Shown here: in pieces, positions 1 to 8,700 of the stretch
Layout: each line of letters begins with the position of its first letter
Position numbering within the stretch: position 1 is the stretch's first letter
Source: Candidatus Woesearchaeota archaeon
Lineage (GTDB): Archaea > Nanobdellota > Nanobdellia > Woesearchaeales > WJKV01
Reading direction: 5' to 3'
Length of the DNA stretch: 25,015 nt
Assembly: GCA_019323355.1 (NCBI GenBank)
Contig: JAHWHI010000042.1
Coordinates: forward strand, 1-25,015
Translations under genes and position numbers: made by a program
Notes under the pieces: model-generated
The model's input: only the letters and a program-made list of their open reading frames with translations
Database searches by the model: none
What the model was told of the DNA's origin: nothing

Positions 1-27
1 ATATACTTTGAAACTATATAACTGTAG

Positions 28-558
28 ATGCGAATGAAATACGGTTTATATGTACATCAATTTGTTGAAGACCCGAGCCATGGTGATGATAGTTTTGGGC
101 GGGTGCGGCCAGGCGGAACAATCGAGTGCTCTGAAGACGGATCAAAATTAAAGCAATATATTGAAAATCGAAAAGTAATAGAAGAATTATCCAAGGAATA
201 TCGTATGAGCTGGCATAACAGCCTGGTTCTTGCTGCGAGGCGGTTGAGCGGAAGCGATCCTCTTGATGATTTTGACTTCATGATTACACATGTTCCCCCT
301 AATGATTATTCTAGAAAAATCTTCCGAGATGAAAGGATGAACTATAAAGGAAGCTTGGATCTATTGGCACACATTAAAAAAGTCCGTCCAGAGATGGGGC
401 TGATCGCATATACGGGTGCTCCGAGAGAGATCCGGGAGATCGTCTCAAAAGAAATGAGAATTTTTCTTCTTCATAGAGGACGCTTTGGATTAGATCTAGA
501 GATAGAAGAGCTGAAGAAAATGATCCATGGAAAGGCATCACTTGACAGCGCCTGGTAA
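28..558 (+). CDS. Hypothetical protein, possible receiver-like fold
   Basis: I do not recognise this 176-residue protein. It has no signal peptide or membrane segment, so it is probably cytoplasmic. The stretch from about residue 80 to 145 alternates hydrophobic strands with helices (DFDFMITHVPP, then LDLLAHIKKVRP, then MGLIAYTGAP). This resembles the beta-alpha-beta layout of response-regulator receiver domains, where a strand ends near a phospho-acceptor Asp and a later strand ends in a Thr/Ser. I cannot confirm the acidic pocket, so this is only a fold-level guess. ATG codons at 28 and 34 are both possible starts, and the upstream region is cut by the window edge. The 3' end overlaps the convergent pseudouridine synthase by about 20 bp. 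Confidence 0.6.
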   Translation: MRMKYGLYVHQFVEDPSHGDDSFGRVRPGGTIECSEDGSKLKQYIENRKVIEELSKEYRMSWHNSLVLAARRLSGSDPLDDFDFMITHVPPNDYSRKIFRDERMNYKGSLDLLAHIKKVRPEMGLIAYTGAPREIREIVSKEMRIFLLHRGRFGLDLEIEELKKMIHGKASLDSAW

Positions 559-1236
559 AATCTGCTTCTCTAACCAATCTTTATTTACTTCTTTGTACTC
601 TCCTGGTTTTAGATCCAAGGCTAGGTTTCCGATCTTTGTTCTCTTTAATTCCTCTACTTTGTATCCTAATTTTTCAAATAGCTTTTTTATTATGTGCTTT
701 CTTCCCTCGTGGATTGCTAATGTAATTTGATTGTTTTTTTGTTTCAGGTCGAAAACATTTACCTTCCGGTCTTCTATAGTTAACCCTTGCTTTAATTTTT
801 GAAAATCTTTCAGAAGAAGAGGTTTATCCAAGGTTGCTGTGTATGTTTTCTTAATATTATATCTTGGATGGATGATGTTGTTTGCAAAATCTCCATCATT
901 TGTCAGGATTAACAGGCCTTCAGTATCTAGATCCAATCTTCCAACTGGATATATCTTTTCTTTTGTTTTTATTAATTGGACAACTGTCTTTCTTCCTCTG
1001 TCATCAGAAACAGAACATAGTATTCCTTTAGGTTTGTTGATTATGATGTAAACTTTCTTTTCTCTCTTTATTTCTTTTCCTTTTACTTCTATCTTATCCT
1101 TGTCTGGATCTGCTTTGTCTCCTAGTTTTGCTGTTTTACCGTTTACTTTTACAAGGCCTTGCTCAATCAGCTCTTCGCTCTTCCTTCTGGATGCGATCCC
1201 TGCCTCTGACATTATTTTCTGCAGCCGTTGTTCCAT
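538..1236 (-). CDS. RsuA/RluB-family pseudouridine synthase
   Basis: This 232-residue enzyme is predicted to convert a specific uridine in ribosomal RNA to pseudouridine. An N-terminal S4 RNA-binding domain (about residues 1-58, beginning MEQRLQKIMSEAGIASRR) is followed by the synthase domain. The family's catalytic motif is GRLDLDTEGLLILTNDG, with Asp102 as the nucleophile. Further family signatures are INKPKGILCS and the late EGRKHIIKKLF. The length matches small-subunit RsuA and RluB-like enzymes, but the rRNA target cannot be read from sequence. This S4-plus-synthase type is characteristic of bacteria; archaea mainly use TruB/Cbf5, TruD and Pus10 types, so transfer from bacteria is plausible. 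It is divergent from the LpxC-like gene and appears to share its TATA box. Confidence 0.92.
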   Translation of the reverse strand: MEQRLQKIMSEAGIASRRKSEELIEQGLVKVNGKTAKLGDKADPDKDKIEVKGKEIKREKKVYIIINKPKGILCSVSDDRGRKTVVQLIKTKEKIYPVGRLDLDTEGLLILTNDGDFANNIIHPRYNIKKTYTATLDKPLLLKDFQKLKQGLTIEDRKVNVFDLKQKNNQITLAIHEGRKHIIKKLFEKLGYKVEELKRTKIGNLALDLKPGEYKEVNKDWLEKQILPGAVK

Positions 1237-1257
1237 TTTTATACTAATATCTAAAAC

Positions 1258-1265
1258 TTTATAAA
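1258..1265. promoter_or_regulatory. Palindromic TATA box shared by divergent genes
   Basis: TTTATAAA is its own reverse complement. Its centre (1261.5) lies 25.5 nt from the start codon on the minus strand (1236) and 26.5 nt from the start codon on the plus strand (1288). Both spacings match archaeal TATA-to-start distances for leaderless transcripts. No other suitably spaced TATA element is visible for either gene. Confidence 0.65.
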
Positions 1266-1287
1266 AACCTTACTGTATTCTGCTGAT

Positions 1288-2310
1288 ATGTCAAGGCAAA
1301 GAACTATAGGGGGGCATTTCTATATAGAAGGAAGATGCATGTACAGCGGCAATAAAGTGCGAGCTGATTTCTGGCCTGCGGATCCTAACCACGGCATACG
1401 TTTTATGACGCCTAAGGGTGCGGTCAGAGCTGTTTTGGAAAATGTAGTCCCCTGCAGAAGATCTCTTATGTTGAGAGATCCGGAAACTAATGCAGAGATA
1501 ATTAATGTTGAACATGTACTAGCGACATTGTATGCCTATGGCGTTGATAATGTTGACATCCAGGTGAAGAAGGTACATTCAAAAAACAATGGCACTTATA
1601 GTGATAATATCGCCTATTATACTTGGAAAGCTGCAAAAAATATGGGGTATGATATTCCTGAAGTTTTTCCGAACAGGCCTCAGGAAGAATATACGCTTTC
1701 CTGCAAATTAAGAGAGGAAAGCAAGGCACCTGTCGAGCAGGAAGCAGAAAGAAAGATCATCCGGATAACTGAAGCGTTTGAGACAGAAAAATTGTCTTTC
1801 TATCCAATGTGTCCTGACAATCTTCGCGTTGATCCTTATTCTAAGACTGATCTGGTTATGTGCGCAACAACAGTTTATGACCCTGTCGGAGAGCAGAAGT
1901 TTGAATGCGCAGTCAATCCTGAGGTCTACCACAAACATCTGTCTGAGGCTCGGAGATACGCTCATCATATCATATTCTTGATGAAATATATGCCAGAGAA
2001 AGTTGCCTATAGTGTCGCTAGTTTCCTTGCAAACTTTGCGTATCCTTCATTTGGGATAGGACATGGCTTCCACACTGAAAATGTTTTTCTTCCTAGAAGA
2101 ACTGCAGATTCATGGTTTGCACAGGAGAAGTTTCCAGCAGAAGTTGCAAGGCATACAATTGTTGATCGCTTGGGGGCAATCGCTTTGTTAGGCGCTAGAC
2201 TGCAAGGCATCCGCTGCATCATGAAATTCAGCAACCATGAGAATGATGTGAATGTGCTTAAGGAGTTTGAAGAATGGCTGAAAGCTCCTAAGGTAACTGC
2301 TTATAAATAA
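1288..2310 (+). CDS. lpxC: LpxC-like UDP-3-O-acyl-GlcNAc deacetylase homologue
   Basis: LpxC is the zinc hydrolase that removes the N-acetyl group from UDP-3-O-acyl-GlcNAc, the committed step of lipid A synthesis in Gram-negative bacteria. This 340-residue protein lines up with bacterial LpxC along its length. It opens with a QRT motif. The zinc-ligand motif VEHVLATLYAYGVDN has E75 and H76, corresponding to E. coli E78 and H79. RHTIVDRLGAIALLG has H289 and D293, corresponding to H238 and D242. H317 in FSNHENDVNVL corresponds to the catalytic H265, with nearly the same spacing. An insertion of about 50 residues sits between the two halves. The start is fixed by a TATA box 26 nt upstream, giving a leaderless transcript. 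No other lipid A genes are seen here, so the true substrate may be another N-acylated amino sugar. Its presence in an apparently archaeal context is very unusual. Confidence 0.85.
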   Translation: MSRQRTIGGHFYIEGRCMYSGNKVRADFWPADPNHGIRFMTPKGAVRAVLENVVPCRRSLMLRDPETNAEIINVEHVLATLYAYGVDNVDIQVKKVHSKNNGTYSDNIAYYTWKAAKNMGYDIPEVFPNRPQEEYTLSCKLREESKAPVEQEAERKIIRITEAFETEKLSFYPMCPDNLRVDPYSKTDLVMCATTVYDPVGEQKFECAVNPEVYHKHLSEARRYAHHIIFLMKYMPEKVAYSVASFLANFAYPSFGIGHGFHTENVFLPRRTADSWFAQEKFPAEVARHTIVDRLGAIALLGARLQGIRCIMKFSNHENDVNVLKEFEEWLKAPKVTAYK

Positions 2311-2316
2311 ATTCTA

Positions 2317-2330
2317 AAGCTTTTTATATT
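2317..2330 (+). promoter_or_regulatory. BRE/TATA promoter, SDR pair
   Basis: AAGCTTTTTATATT starts 35 nt upstream of the ATG at 2352, which implies a leaderless transcript for the two overlapping SDR genes. The same string occurs upstream of the genes at 4901 and 14068 at almost the same distance. Confidence 0.7.
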
Positions 2331-2351
2331 GAATACGGATTTTCTGGATCG

Positions 2352-3326
2352 ATGAACATCTTAATCACAGGAGGAACTGGCTTTGTCGGCCAGCATTTGG
2401 TAAAAGAGTTGAGTAAAGATAAGAAGAATAAGATTTCTGTTGTTTGCAGGAAGAAAAGGAATGATTTCTATATCGATATCTCTACGTTTCCAAATGTTAA
2501 GATTCATCATGGTGTTGATGTGCTTGATTATCCATTGATGGAAAAGTATTTCAAAGGTGCGGATGTTGTTTTTGATCTGGCAGGTTGCATCTCTTTCAAG
2601 AAGTCTGACAGGCAGAAACTAATAGCTATCAATCGTAACGGAGCACTTAATGTACTTCGCGCGTGTGAAAAGCATAATGTCAAGAAACTGATACATATAA
2701 GTTCTACAGCTGCACTTGGCTTTAGAAACAAGGTCATTGACGAGGAGTTTAATTTTGACTGGTCAAAGTATAAGGATAAGTGTGTCTATTCTTACTCTAA
2801 ATCCTTGCCTGATAAACATATCCTCGAGAGCAAGATTGATTCCATATTAGTGTATCCTCCCTTAATAATGGGACCAGGTGACAAGACAAACACTCCTAAA
2901 TTATTGCGCGCTATCCAGAAAGGGCTTCCGTTCAATCCTCCTGGAAGAAATTCTGTTGTTGACGTGCGTGATCTGGCAAAAGCACTTGTCCTGCTTATGA
3001 AAAAAGATGTAAAGAATGACAAATTCATCATCTCAAGCGGAAGCTATACTTATGAGCAGATGAACACTATTATTGCAAGAACCATTGGTGCAAAACCTGT
3101 AACACGGGTAATTCCAAATCCTTTGCTGTATCCTCTTCTTGCAGCTGCATTGTTAGTCGAAAAAATCTCTCCTGATCCGCCTATAACTTATGAAAACCTT
3201 TTCTTATCTTTTAAGAACAGGGTTCACAGTTCTAAGAAAATCGCAGATCTGGGCTTCAGGCCGCAGTATCCTTTGTCGCAGACTGTCGTCGATTCATGGC
3301 AATGGATGAATGAGGTGGGAGTATGA
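2352..3326 (+). CDS. NAD-dependent epimerase/dehydratase (extended SDR)
   Basis: A 324-residue extended short-chain dehydrogenase/reductase. The Rossmann NAD(P)-binding motif GGTGFVG is at residues 7-13. An ISSTAALG strand carries the catalytic Ser/Thr, and YSYSK supplies the YxxxK catalytic pair. The substrate-binding C-terminal part contains the VVDVRDLAKAL motif typical of the nucleotide-sugar epimerase, dihydroflavonol reductase and 3-beta-hydroxysteroid dehydrogenase group. The substrate cannot be inferred. The downstream paralogue starts inside this gene's stop codon region (ATGA overlap) and has the same architecture, so the two are probably translationally coupled and may act on related substrates. 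A hydrophobic patch near residues 255-275 could be a membrane-associating helix. Confidence 0.85.
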   Translation: MNILITGGTGFVGQHLVKELSKDKKNKISVVCRKKRNDFYIDISTFPNVKIHHGVDVLDYPLMEKYFKGADVVFDLAGCISFKKSDRQKLIAINRNGALNVLRACEKHNVKKLIHISSTAALGFRNKVIDEEFNFDWSKYKDKCVYSYSKSLPDKHILESKIDSILVYPPLIMGPGDKTNTPKLLRAIQKGLPFNPPGRNSVVDVRDLAKALVLLMKKDVKNDKFIISSGSYTYEQMNTIIARTIGAKPVTRVIPNPLLYPLLAAALLVEKISPDPPITYENLFLSFKNRVHSSKKIADLGFRPQYPLSQTVVDSWQWMNEVGV

Positions 3327-4324
3327 GCAAGATATTTGTGACTGGAGCTGCTGGATGTGTCGGTTCAAGTCTTGTAAAGAAACTGGCTCAGCAAGGGCAC
3401 CAGATCCATATCCTGATCAAGCCCAATACCTGGCATCCATATCTTGATGGTCTGAAACTTAAAGTATTTTATGGGGATATCCGTCGGAAGAGTGATGTAC
3501 TTAAGGCAATGAAAGGTTGCGAGTATGCATACCAAGTCGCAGGTGTTGTATCTTATAATCGTCTTGATTTCCATGACATGTATACGACACACGTGCATGG
3601 TGTTCGAAAAGTTCTTGAAGCTGCAATGGAGTTAGGATTGAAGAAAGTTGTTGTGACTGGTTCTACTGCGGGTATTGGCATCCCAAAAGATCCTCGAAGA
3701 CCTTTGCGAGAGGAAGATGCTTTTGATTTTAGAAAATACAAGAAAGTGATGTACATGTACTCAAAGTGGAAGACGCGGATGCTTGTCAGATATTTCGCTA
3801 GAAAAGGATTGAATGTCTGTTCTATATCTCCTACAACAATCTATGGGCAGGGAGACATCTCAATGCACATAGGAAAAGTTGTGAAGAAGATCAAAGAAGG
3901 CAAACTGAAGAAAGCCCCTCCAGGAGGGAACGCAGTTGTCTCTGTTGACGATACTATTGATGCGCATTTATTGGCTATGGCTAAGGGAAAAAGCGGTGAA
4001 GATTATATTATTGCGAATGAATTCATTCCTTACATCAGGATGTTCAATCGTATTGCAAAACTGTTGGGAGTTCCTGGGATTACTAAGAAGTATCCTAAGA
4101 TCATTTTAGAACCAATGAAAGTTGTTCTTACTGTGCTTGAAAGAGTGATGTTTGTGTTTGGCAAGAAACCGATCCTGTCAGCGCACTCAATGAACTTCTC
4201 ATTCAAGTTCAGATACTTTGATTCTGCAAAGATCCGAAGAGAACTAGGATGGCAGCCTAAAGTCGACTTTGACCTGGCAATGGCAAAAGCAATAGAATTC
4301 TATAACGATCAAGACTTGCTTTGA
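3323..4324 (+). CDS. NAD-dependent epimerase/dehydratase (extended SDR), paralogue
   Basis: A 333-residue extended SDR. The nucleotide-binding motif is GAAGCVG, VVTGSTAGIG holds the catalytic Ser/Thr, and YMYSK supplies YxxxK. ISPTTIYGQGD is the typical post-catalytic strand, and the C-terminal ELGWQPKVDFDLAMAKAIEFY matches the end of sugar-epimerase-like proteins. The start overlaps the upstream stop by 4 nt and is preceded by a strong Shine-Dalgarno site (GAGGTGG, 3312-3318). The gene is therefore the second member of a two-gene unit and a likely tandem duplicate of the first. Its 3' end overlaps the convergent cupin gene by 16 bp. The reaction substrate is unknown; membership of a lipid or cell-envelope pathway is inferred only from the neighbours. 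Confidence 0.85.
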   Translation: MSKIFVTGAAGCVGSSLVKKLAQQGHQIHILIKPNTWHPYLDGLKLKVFYGDIRRKSDVLKAMKGCEYAYQVAGVVSYNRLDFHDMYTTHVHGVRKVLEAAMELGLKKVVVTGSTAGIGIPKDPRRPLREEDAFDFRKYKKVMYMYSKWKTRMLVRYFARKGLNVCSISPTTIYGQGDISMHIGKVVKKIKEGKLKKAPPGGNAVVSVDDTIDAHLLAMAKGKSGEDYIIANEFIPYIRMFNRIAKLLGVPGITKKYPKIILEPMKVVLTVLERVMFVFGKKPILSAHSMNFSFKFRYFDSAKIRRELGWQPKVDFDLAMAKAIEFYNDQDLL

Positions 4325-4827
4325 TCTGGACTAAAATAATCAATCCATGGTTGGTATTGATCGAATCTTGTGTGCTGTACTTCGCATCTTTCGTCAAGAA
4401 TTCCCCCTTTGGTAATTAACATGATCTCCAGATGTTTTCCTTTGTCAGGTCGAAATGCGTGACAAGATCCTTTTGGAATGTATACAGATTTTCCCTTTTC
4501 AAGTGTAACAATTATTTTTTTTGAAGCAGTTTCTACCTGGAATTCTCCGCTTCCGTCTAGTACTAAGACAGCTTCGTCTACATCTTCATGATGATGCAAA
4601 TCTGATGGTCTTGGAAAGATGATGTCAAGAACAGTCTGTCCCAGGTTTTCTAATATTCCATCTGGAAAATCCTGTCTGAGCAATAACCCCGCTTCTTTAT
4701 TCCAGGTGTATCCATCATATTCTGCTTTCTGAACTAAACTGGCAAGAAAAAGATTTTCTGTATGCTTTCTAAGCCAATCTCTAACATGTCCTTTAGGCAA
4801 TGTGTCTGCATAATGTGGAAATGCCAT
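4309..4827 (-). CDS. Cupin-domain protein
   Basis: This 172-residue protein has a C-terminal double-stranded beta-helix cupin domain. The metal-binding motif begins LHHHEDVDEAVLVLDGSGEF and the second motif contains VYIPKGSCHAFRP. The His residues and Glu of these motifs are consistent with a metal-binding cupin such as an isomerase, dioxygenase or sugar-modifying enzyme. The N-terminal third (about 55 residues) is not recognised. The open frame extends upstream to 4971, but I chose the ATG at 4827 because a TATA element lies 27 nt before it on this strand. The longer version would run through that promoter and into the divergent gene. Specific function unknown. Confidence 0.75.
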   Translation of the reverse strand: MAFPHYADTLPKGHVRDWLRKHTENLFLASLVQKAEYDGYTWNKEAGLLLRQDFPDGILENLGQTVLDIIFPRPSDLHHHEDVDEAVLVLDGSGEFQVETASKKIIVTLEKGKSVYIPKGSCHAFRPDKGKHLEIMLITKGGILDERCEVQHTRFDQYQPWIDYFSPDQSKS

Positions 4828-4850
4828 AGAAAAGTCTGAAATTTTCGAGT

Positions 4851-4860
4851 ATATAAGTTT
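4851..4860 (-). promoter_or_regulatory. TATA element of the cupin gene
   Basis: On the minus strand this reads AAACTTATAT, centred about 27 nt upstream of the ATG at 4827. It supports the shorter start for the cupin protein and leaderless transcription. It lies back to back with the promoter of the acyltransferase gene. Confidence 0.55.
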
Positions 4861-4866
4861 TTGGTT

Positions 4867-4880
4867 AAGCTTTTTATATT
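4867..4880 (+). promoter_or_regulatory. BRE/TATA promoter, acyltransferase gene
   Basis: AAGCTTTTTATATT starts 34 nt upstream of the ATG at 4901 and is identical to the promoters at 2317 and 14035. A leaderless transcript is expected. Confidence 0.7.
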
Positions 4881-4900
4881 GGTTATATATCAGGCCGGAT

Positions 4901-5683
4901 ATGGGAGTTTGGGAACGTAGAAAGAGTGTTTTTGATGTTTCTGAAGCAGTGTGCAGAGGAGTTTTTGACACCCTGTTCCATGTGGAATTTCATGGTGTTG
5001 AAAATGTGCCTAGAGAGGGACCTGTTCTTTTGTTTCCAAAACATCAGGCTTACCGTGACATAATCTATGAAGGAATCCTGCTTCGAACTCATGCTGGCAG
5101 GCATGCTTACTGGATCATGGCAGATTATCTTCCAGATCTTCTTGGTATGTATGGTGCTGTGAAAATAAAACGGCCGAAGGATCTTGATCTTGAAGGGCTA
5201 AAAGAAGAGATGAATGATGCAAGAAAACGCGCAAAAGCATACGAAGCAGAAGGAGATACTGAAGCTGCAGAAAAAGATCGCGCAGAGATTGCGAGAATTA
5301 AAAAGATATTCAAAGATGCAAGCACGGAAGGCAGGGAAAGTATTCAAAAACTACGAGAGAAATTGGTTGAATTCTATAACGATGGAGAGGTTGTTGTTGT
5401 GCATCCAGAGGGCACACGGAAAGGTGCTTGGGCGAACATGCTTCCTTTTCTTGATACTGCAGTAAAACTGACCCTGGAAATCGAGGATGAATTTGGTATC
5501 AAAGTTCCTGTTGTTCCAGTTGGCATTGAGTATCGCAGCCCCTTTGGTTCCCGGAGTGAACGTCCATCATTGTATCTGCCTGGAGCAAAAGCTTTTGTCA
5601 GGGCTGGAAAGCCTCATGATGTGAGAGAGAAAGGTCTGATTGATATTCTGTATAATGAAGTTAAAAGATTGTCTAATTTGTAA
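4901..5683 (+). CDS. PlsC-like 1-acyl-glycerol-3-phosphate acyltransferase family
   Basis: A 260-residue member of the PlsC/LPLAT acyltransferase family, which transfers acyl groups from acyl-CoA or acyl-carrier protein to glycerophosphates or other acceptors. The catalytic HX4D motif is H48-QAYR-D53. The substrate-binding motif is VHPEGTRKGAW near residue 166, and VPVVPVGIEY is the usual late strand. Between the first and second motifs lies a highly charged insertion of about 60 residues (roughly residues 92-155) predicted to form a coiled coil, which is longer than in typical PlsC. No clear transmembrane helix is seen, so it may be peripheral. Ester-type acyltransferases are a bacterial lipid feature and are unexpected in archaea with ether lipids, though homologues exist there with unknown roles. 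It lies between the cupin/SDR genes and secA. Confidence 0.85.
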   Translation: MGVWERRKSVFDVSEAVCRGVFDTLFHVEFHGVENVPREGPVLLFPKHQAYRDIIYEGILLRTHAGRHAYWIMADYLPDLLGMYGAVKIKRPKDLDLEGLKEEMNDARKRAKAYEAEGDTEAAEKDRAEIARIKKIFKDASTEGRESIQKLREKLVEFYNDGEVVVVHPEGTRKGAWANMLPFLDTAVKLTLEIEDEFGIKVPVVPVGIEYRSPFGSRSERPSLYLPGAKAFVRAGKPHDVREKGLIDILYNEVKRLSNL

Positions 5684-5708
5684 TCACTCTGAAGGGACGC
5701 ATATCAGT

Positions 5709-5720
5709 AAGCTTTATAAA
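5709..5720 (+). promoter_or_regulatory. BRE/TATA promoter of secA
   Basis: AAGCTTTATAAA starts 48 nt upstream of the secA ATG. By the spacing seen at the leaderless genes, transcription would start near 5743 and leave a short leader of about 14 nt without a Shine-Dalgarno site. Confidence 0.65.
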
Positions 5721-5756
5721 GGGCCATATATGGAGGTTTGTATATAGGCCCATAAA

Positions 5757-8700
5757 ATGGTTACAGATACAGATCCTAAATCAAATGGCAAGAGCACAGG
5801 ATGGTTTGCTGGTGCTTTTGGGAACCTTCTAGAGAACCTTGAAGAGCTAGGAGATATTGTTGATAATACTTTCATGGGTCTTGCTTATCGGATTGTTGGC
5901 GGAAGGAACAGCAAGCTTCTGCATGATATGAGGCCTGCTATTGATCAAATTCATTCTTTAGAGGAAAGTCTTGAAGCATTACCTGATGACCAGCTTAAGG
6001 AAAAAACATCTGAATTGCGAAGAAGGATACATCAAGAATTTGTCAGGAATAATGTTTACAGGCTTCTGGATTCTTACGAACAGCATCTATCAAGAATGCT
6101 TTCTACTGGTGACGAATATACAATAAAAGATCTGAAAAGATTGAGAGAGGATGCAAGAGCATGTGCAGAACAGGACAAAAAAGAAGGTATGAAAAGAAGA
6201 GAGAAGATTCTTGATGATATTTTGCCTGAAGCATTCGCTTTAGTAAGGGAAGCTGCAGGCCGTAATTTTGCTGACAAACCCCGTTTTGGAAAACATTTTG
6301 ATGTTCAACTGCAGGGAGGTATTGCTTTGCACCATGGAAATGTCGCAGAGATGATGACTGGTGAAGGTAAGACGCTTGCTGCTACACTTCCAGCTTATCT
6401 GAATGCTTTAGAATTAAATGAAGAGTGGATTCAGAAAGCAAAAGAAAGATTCGGTGAAGATGTTAATGACTGGATATTTGATCCAATCGACGGTGTGCCT
6501 GTCAACAAAGGAGTCCATGTAATTACTGTCAATGATTTCTTAGCTAGAAGAGACGCGCAGTGGATGGGTGAAGTTTATGAAAAGCTTGGATTGTCTACTG
6601 GAGCCATCTGGGATCAGATGGAATCAAAACTTGGTACAGATGCAAGAAAAGCTGCATATGCGAAAGATATAACCTATGGGACAAGCAACCAGTTTGGTTT
6701 TGATTATCTGAGAGACAATATGGTTTCAGATGTATCAGAGCAGTGCCAGAGAGGTTTTCATTTTGGGATTGTTGATGAAGCTGACAGTATTCTTATTGAC
6801 GAAGCTACAACTCCCCTGATCATATCACAGACAAAAGGACACAATGTTGTTGATGTGCGTAGAGCACAGGAAGCTGTGGCAGATTTTGAAGGAAGAGAAA
6901 AAGGAGAGGATGAAGAGGATTATGCAGAAGATGATAGTGTAGATTTTGTTTACGACATCAAAATAAAACGTCCTATCTGGACAACTAGAGGTATCAAAAA
7001 GATCGAGAAGCTGCAGGCAGAGCATGGGGAATATTTCGAACATCTTCTTACGCAGGCTGTAAGAGCAAGAGACTTTTTTGAAAAGGACAAGCATTATATG
7101 GTTTCTGCGGAAGAAGAAAAATCTTCAGCTGAAGTAATTATCATTGATGAACGTACAGGTTACCCTGCGATCGGAAGAAGGTGGACAGACGGGCTTCATC
7201 AGGCGATCGAAGCAAAACACGAGTTTGACGAATCACTTGACGAAAAACCTAAGATAAAAGAAGAAAAAGAGACTTTTGCAACTGTCACACTTCAGAACTT
7301 TTTCAAATTGTACGACAAATTGTCAGGTATGACTGGAACTGCGATGACAGAAGCCAATGAATTTTACAAAATATACGGATTGGATGTAATCAACATCCCA
7401 ACAAACAAGCCTTTGATCCGGAAAGAACATAATGATCTGGTTTATTTGAATAAAGTTTTCAAATGGATATCTGCTCTGAGCGAGATATTAGATTATCATG
7501 TAAGAGGACAGCCAGTCCTTGTTGGAACAAGATCTGTCGAGGACTCTATTATGCTCTCAACGCTATTGAAAAACAAAAAATTAGTTGAAGGTATTTTAGT
7601 GAAAGGAAGGCCTGACCTTGTTGGAGAGATGACTCAGCAAGAGCTTGTTCTTTATTCGTTTATGTTTGGTATCCATCCATTGGAAGTTATGAAAGAGCCC
7701 CAGCAGGCAGTAAAGAAAGTCAATGTAGGTTTCAAGAAAATAGAACAGTTAATCTCAACTTGGGGAATTGTTGACAGCTGTGGACAATTAGATGTAGAAC
7801 AGATTTCAAAAGGCCTTGAACACGAAGTATTAAATGCCAAGAAAGAGAATCTTGAACGAGAGGATAAGATTATTGCAAAAGCTGGAGAACTGGCAAGAAT
7901 CACTGTTGCCACAAATATGGCAGGACGTGGAACAGATATTGTGCTTGGTAAATATAATGTGGAAGAGTTATTGGTGCACTGGAAAAAATATGGTATCGCT
8001 CCTGCTGATCTTCAGGCTGATGATCCAGACCTGAAAGAGAAATTAAAACAATACTGGACAGAGAAAAAGATTGTGCATCCTCATACAGGAAAGGAAGTTT
8101 CTCTATTGGACTATTGGAATAAAAGAGAGATGTATGATCTGTTGGAAGTCTTTGATGACGATCAGAAGGGAACATTAACTGATCTTGGCGGTCTTCATGT
8201 TGTTGGAACTGAAAGACATATGTCGCGAAGAGTTGACAATCAGCTGAGAGGAAGGGCTGGACGTCAGGGAGACAAAGGCAGTTCAAGATTTATCATATGC
8301 TTAGAGGATGAACTTCCTAAGCGTACAAAGGCAGGCTCTGAAGGAATGAAAAACTTCCTTTCAAATACTCCGATGGGAGAGGGTAAACCTTACAATAATG
8401 TTTTTGTAACATATGGTATCCGAAAAGGACAGGCAAATGTTGAAAACCAGCACTTCAACAGCAGAAAAAATCTTTATGAATATGACAAGGTGCTTGATGT
8501 GCAGAGAAAACGTATCTATGATATAAGACAAAACCTTATTGAAGGAAAAAATATTTCTGACATAGTTGTCAATGATTTCCTTGGAGCAAGTGTAAGAGAT
8601 AGTGTAGATTCGATTTTGCTGAACGATGACGGGTCTAAAGTCCAGATTGAAGAGGATCAAGTCCGGCAGATCCAGGAATTGATGAAAAGAAAATTCAATA

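Noticed and set aside
4828..4971. Upstream extension of the cupin protein to an ATG at 4971
   Set aside because: It would run through both promoters and into the start of the acyltransferase gene; the TATA spacing supports the ATG at 4827.
4295..5383. A 15-nt direct repeat, GAATTCTATAACGAT, at 4295-4309 and 5369-5383
   Set aside because: Both copies encode the same short peptide (EFYND) inside two unrelated genes and have no flanking mobile-element features; most likely chance.
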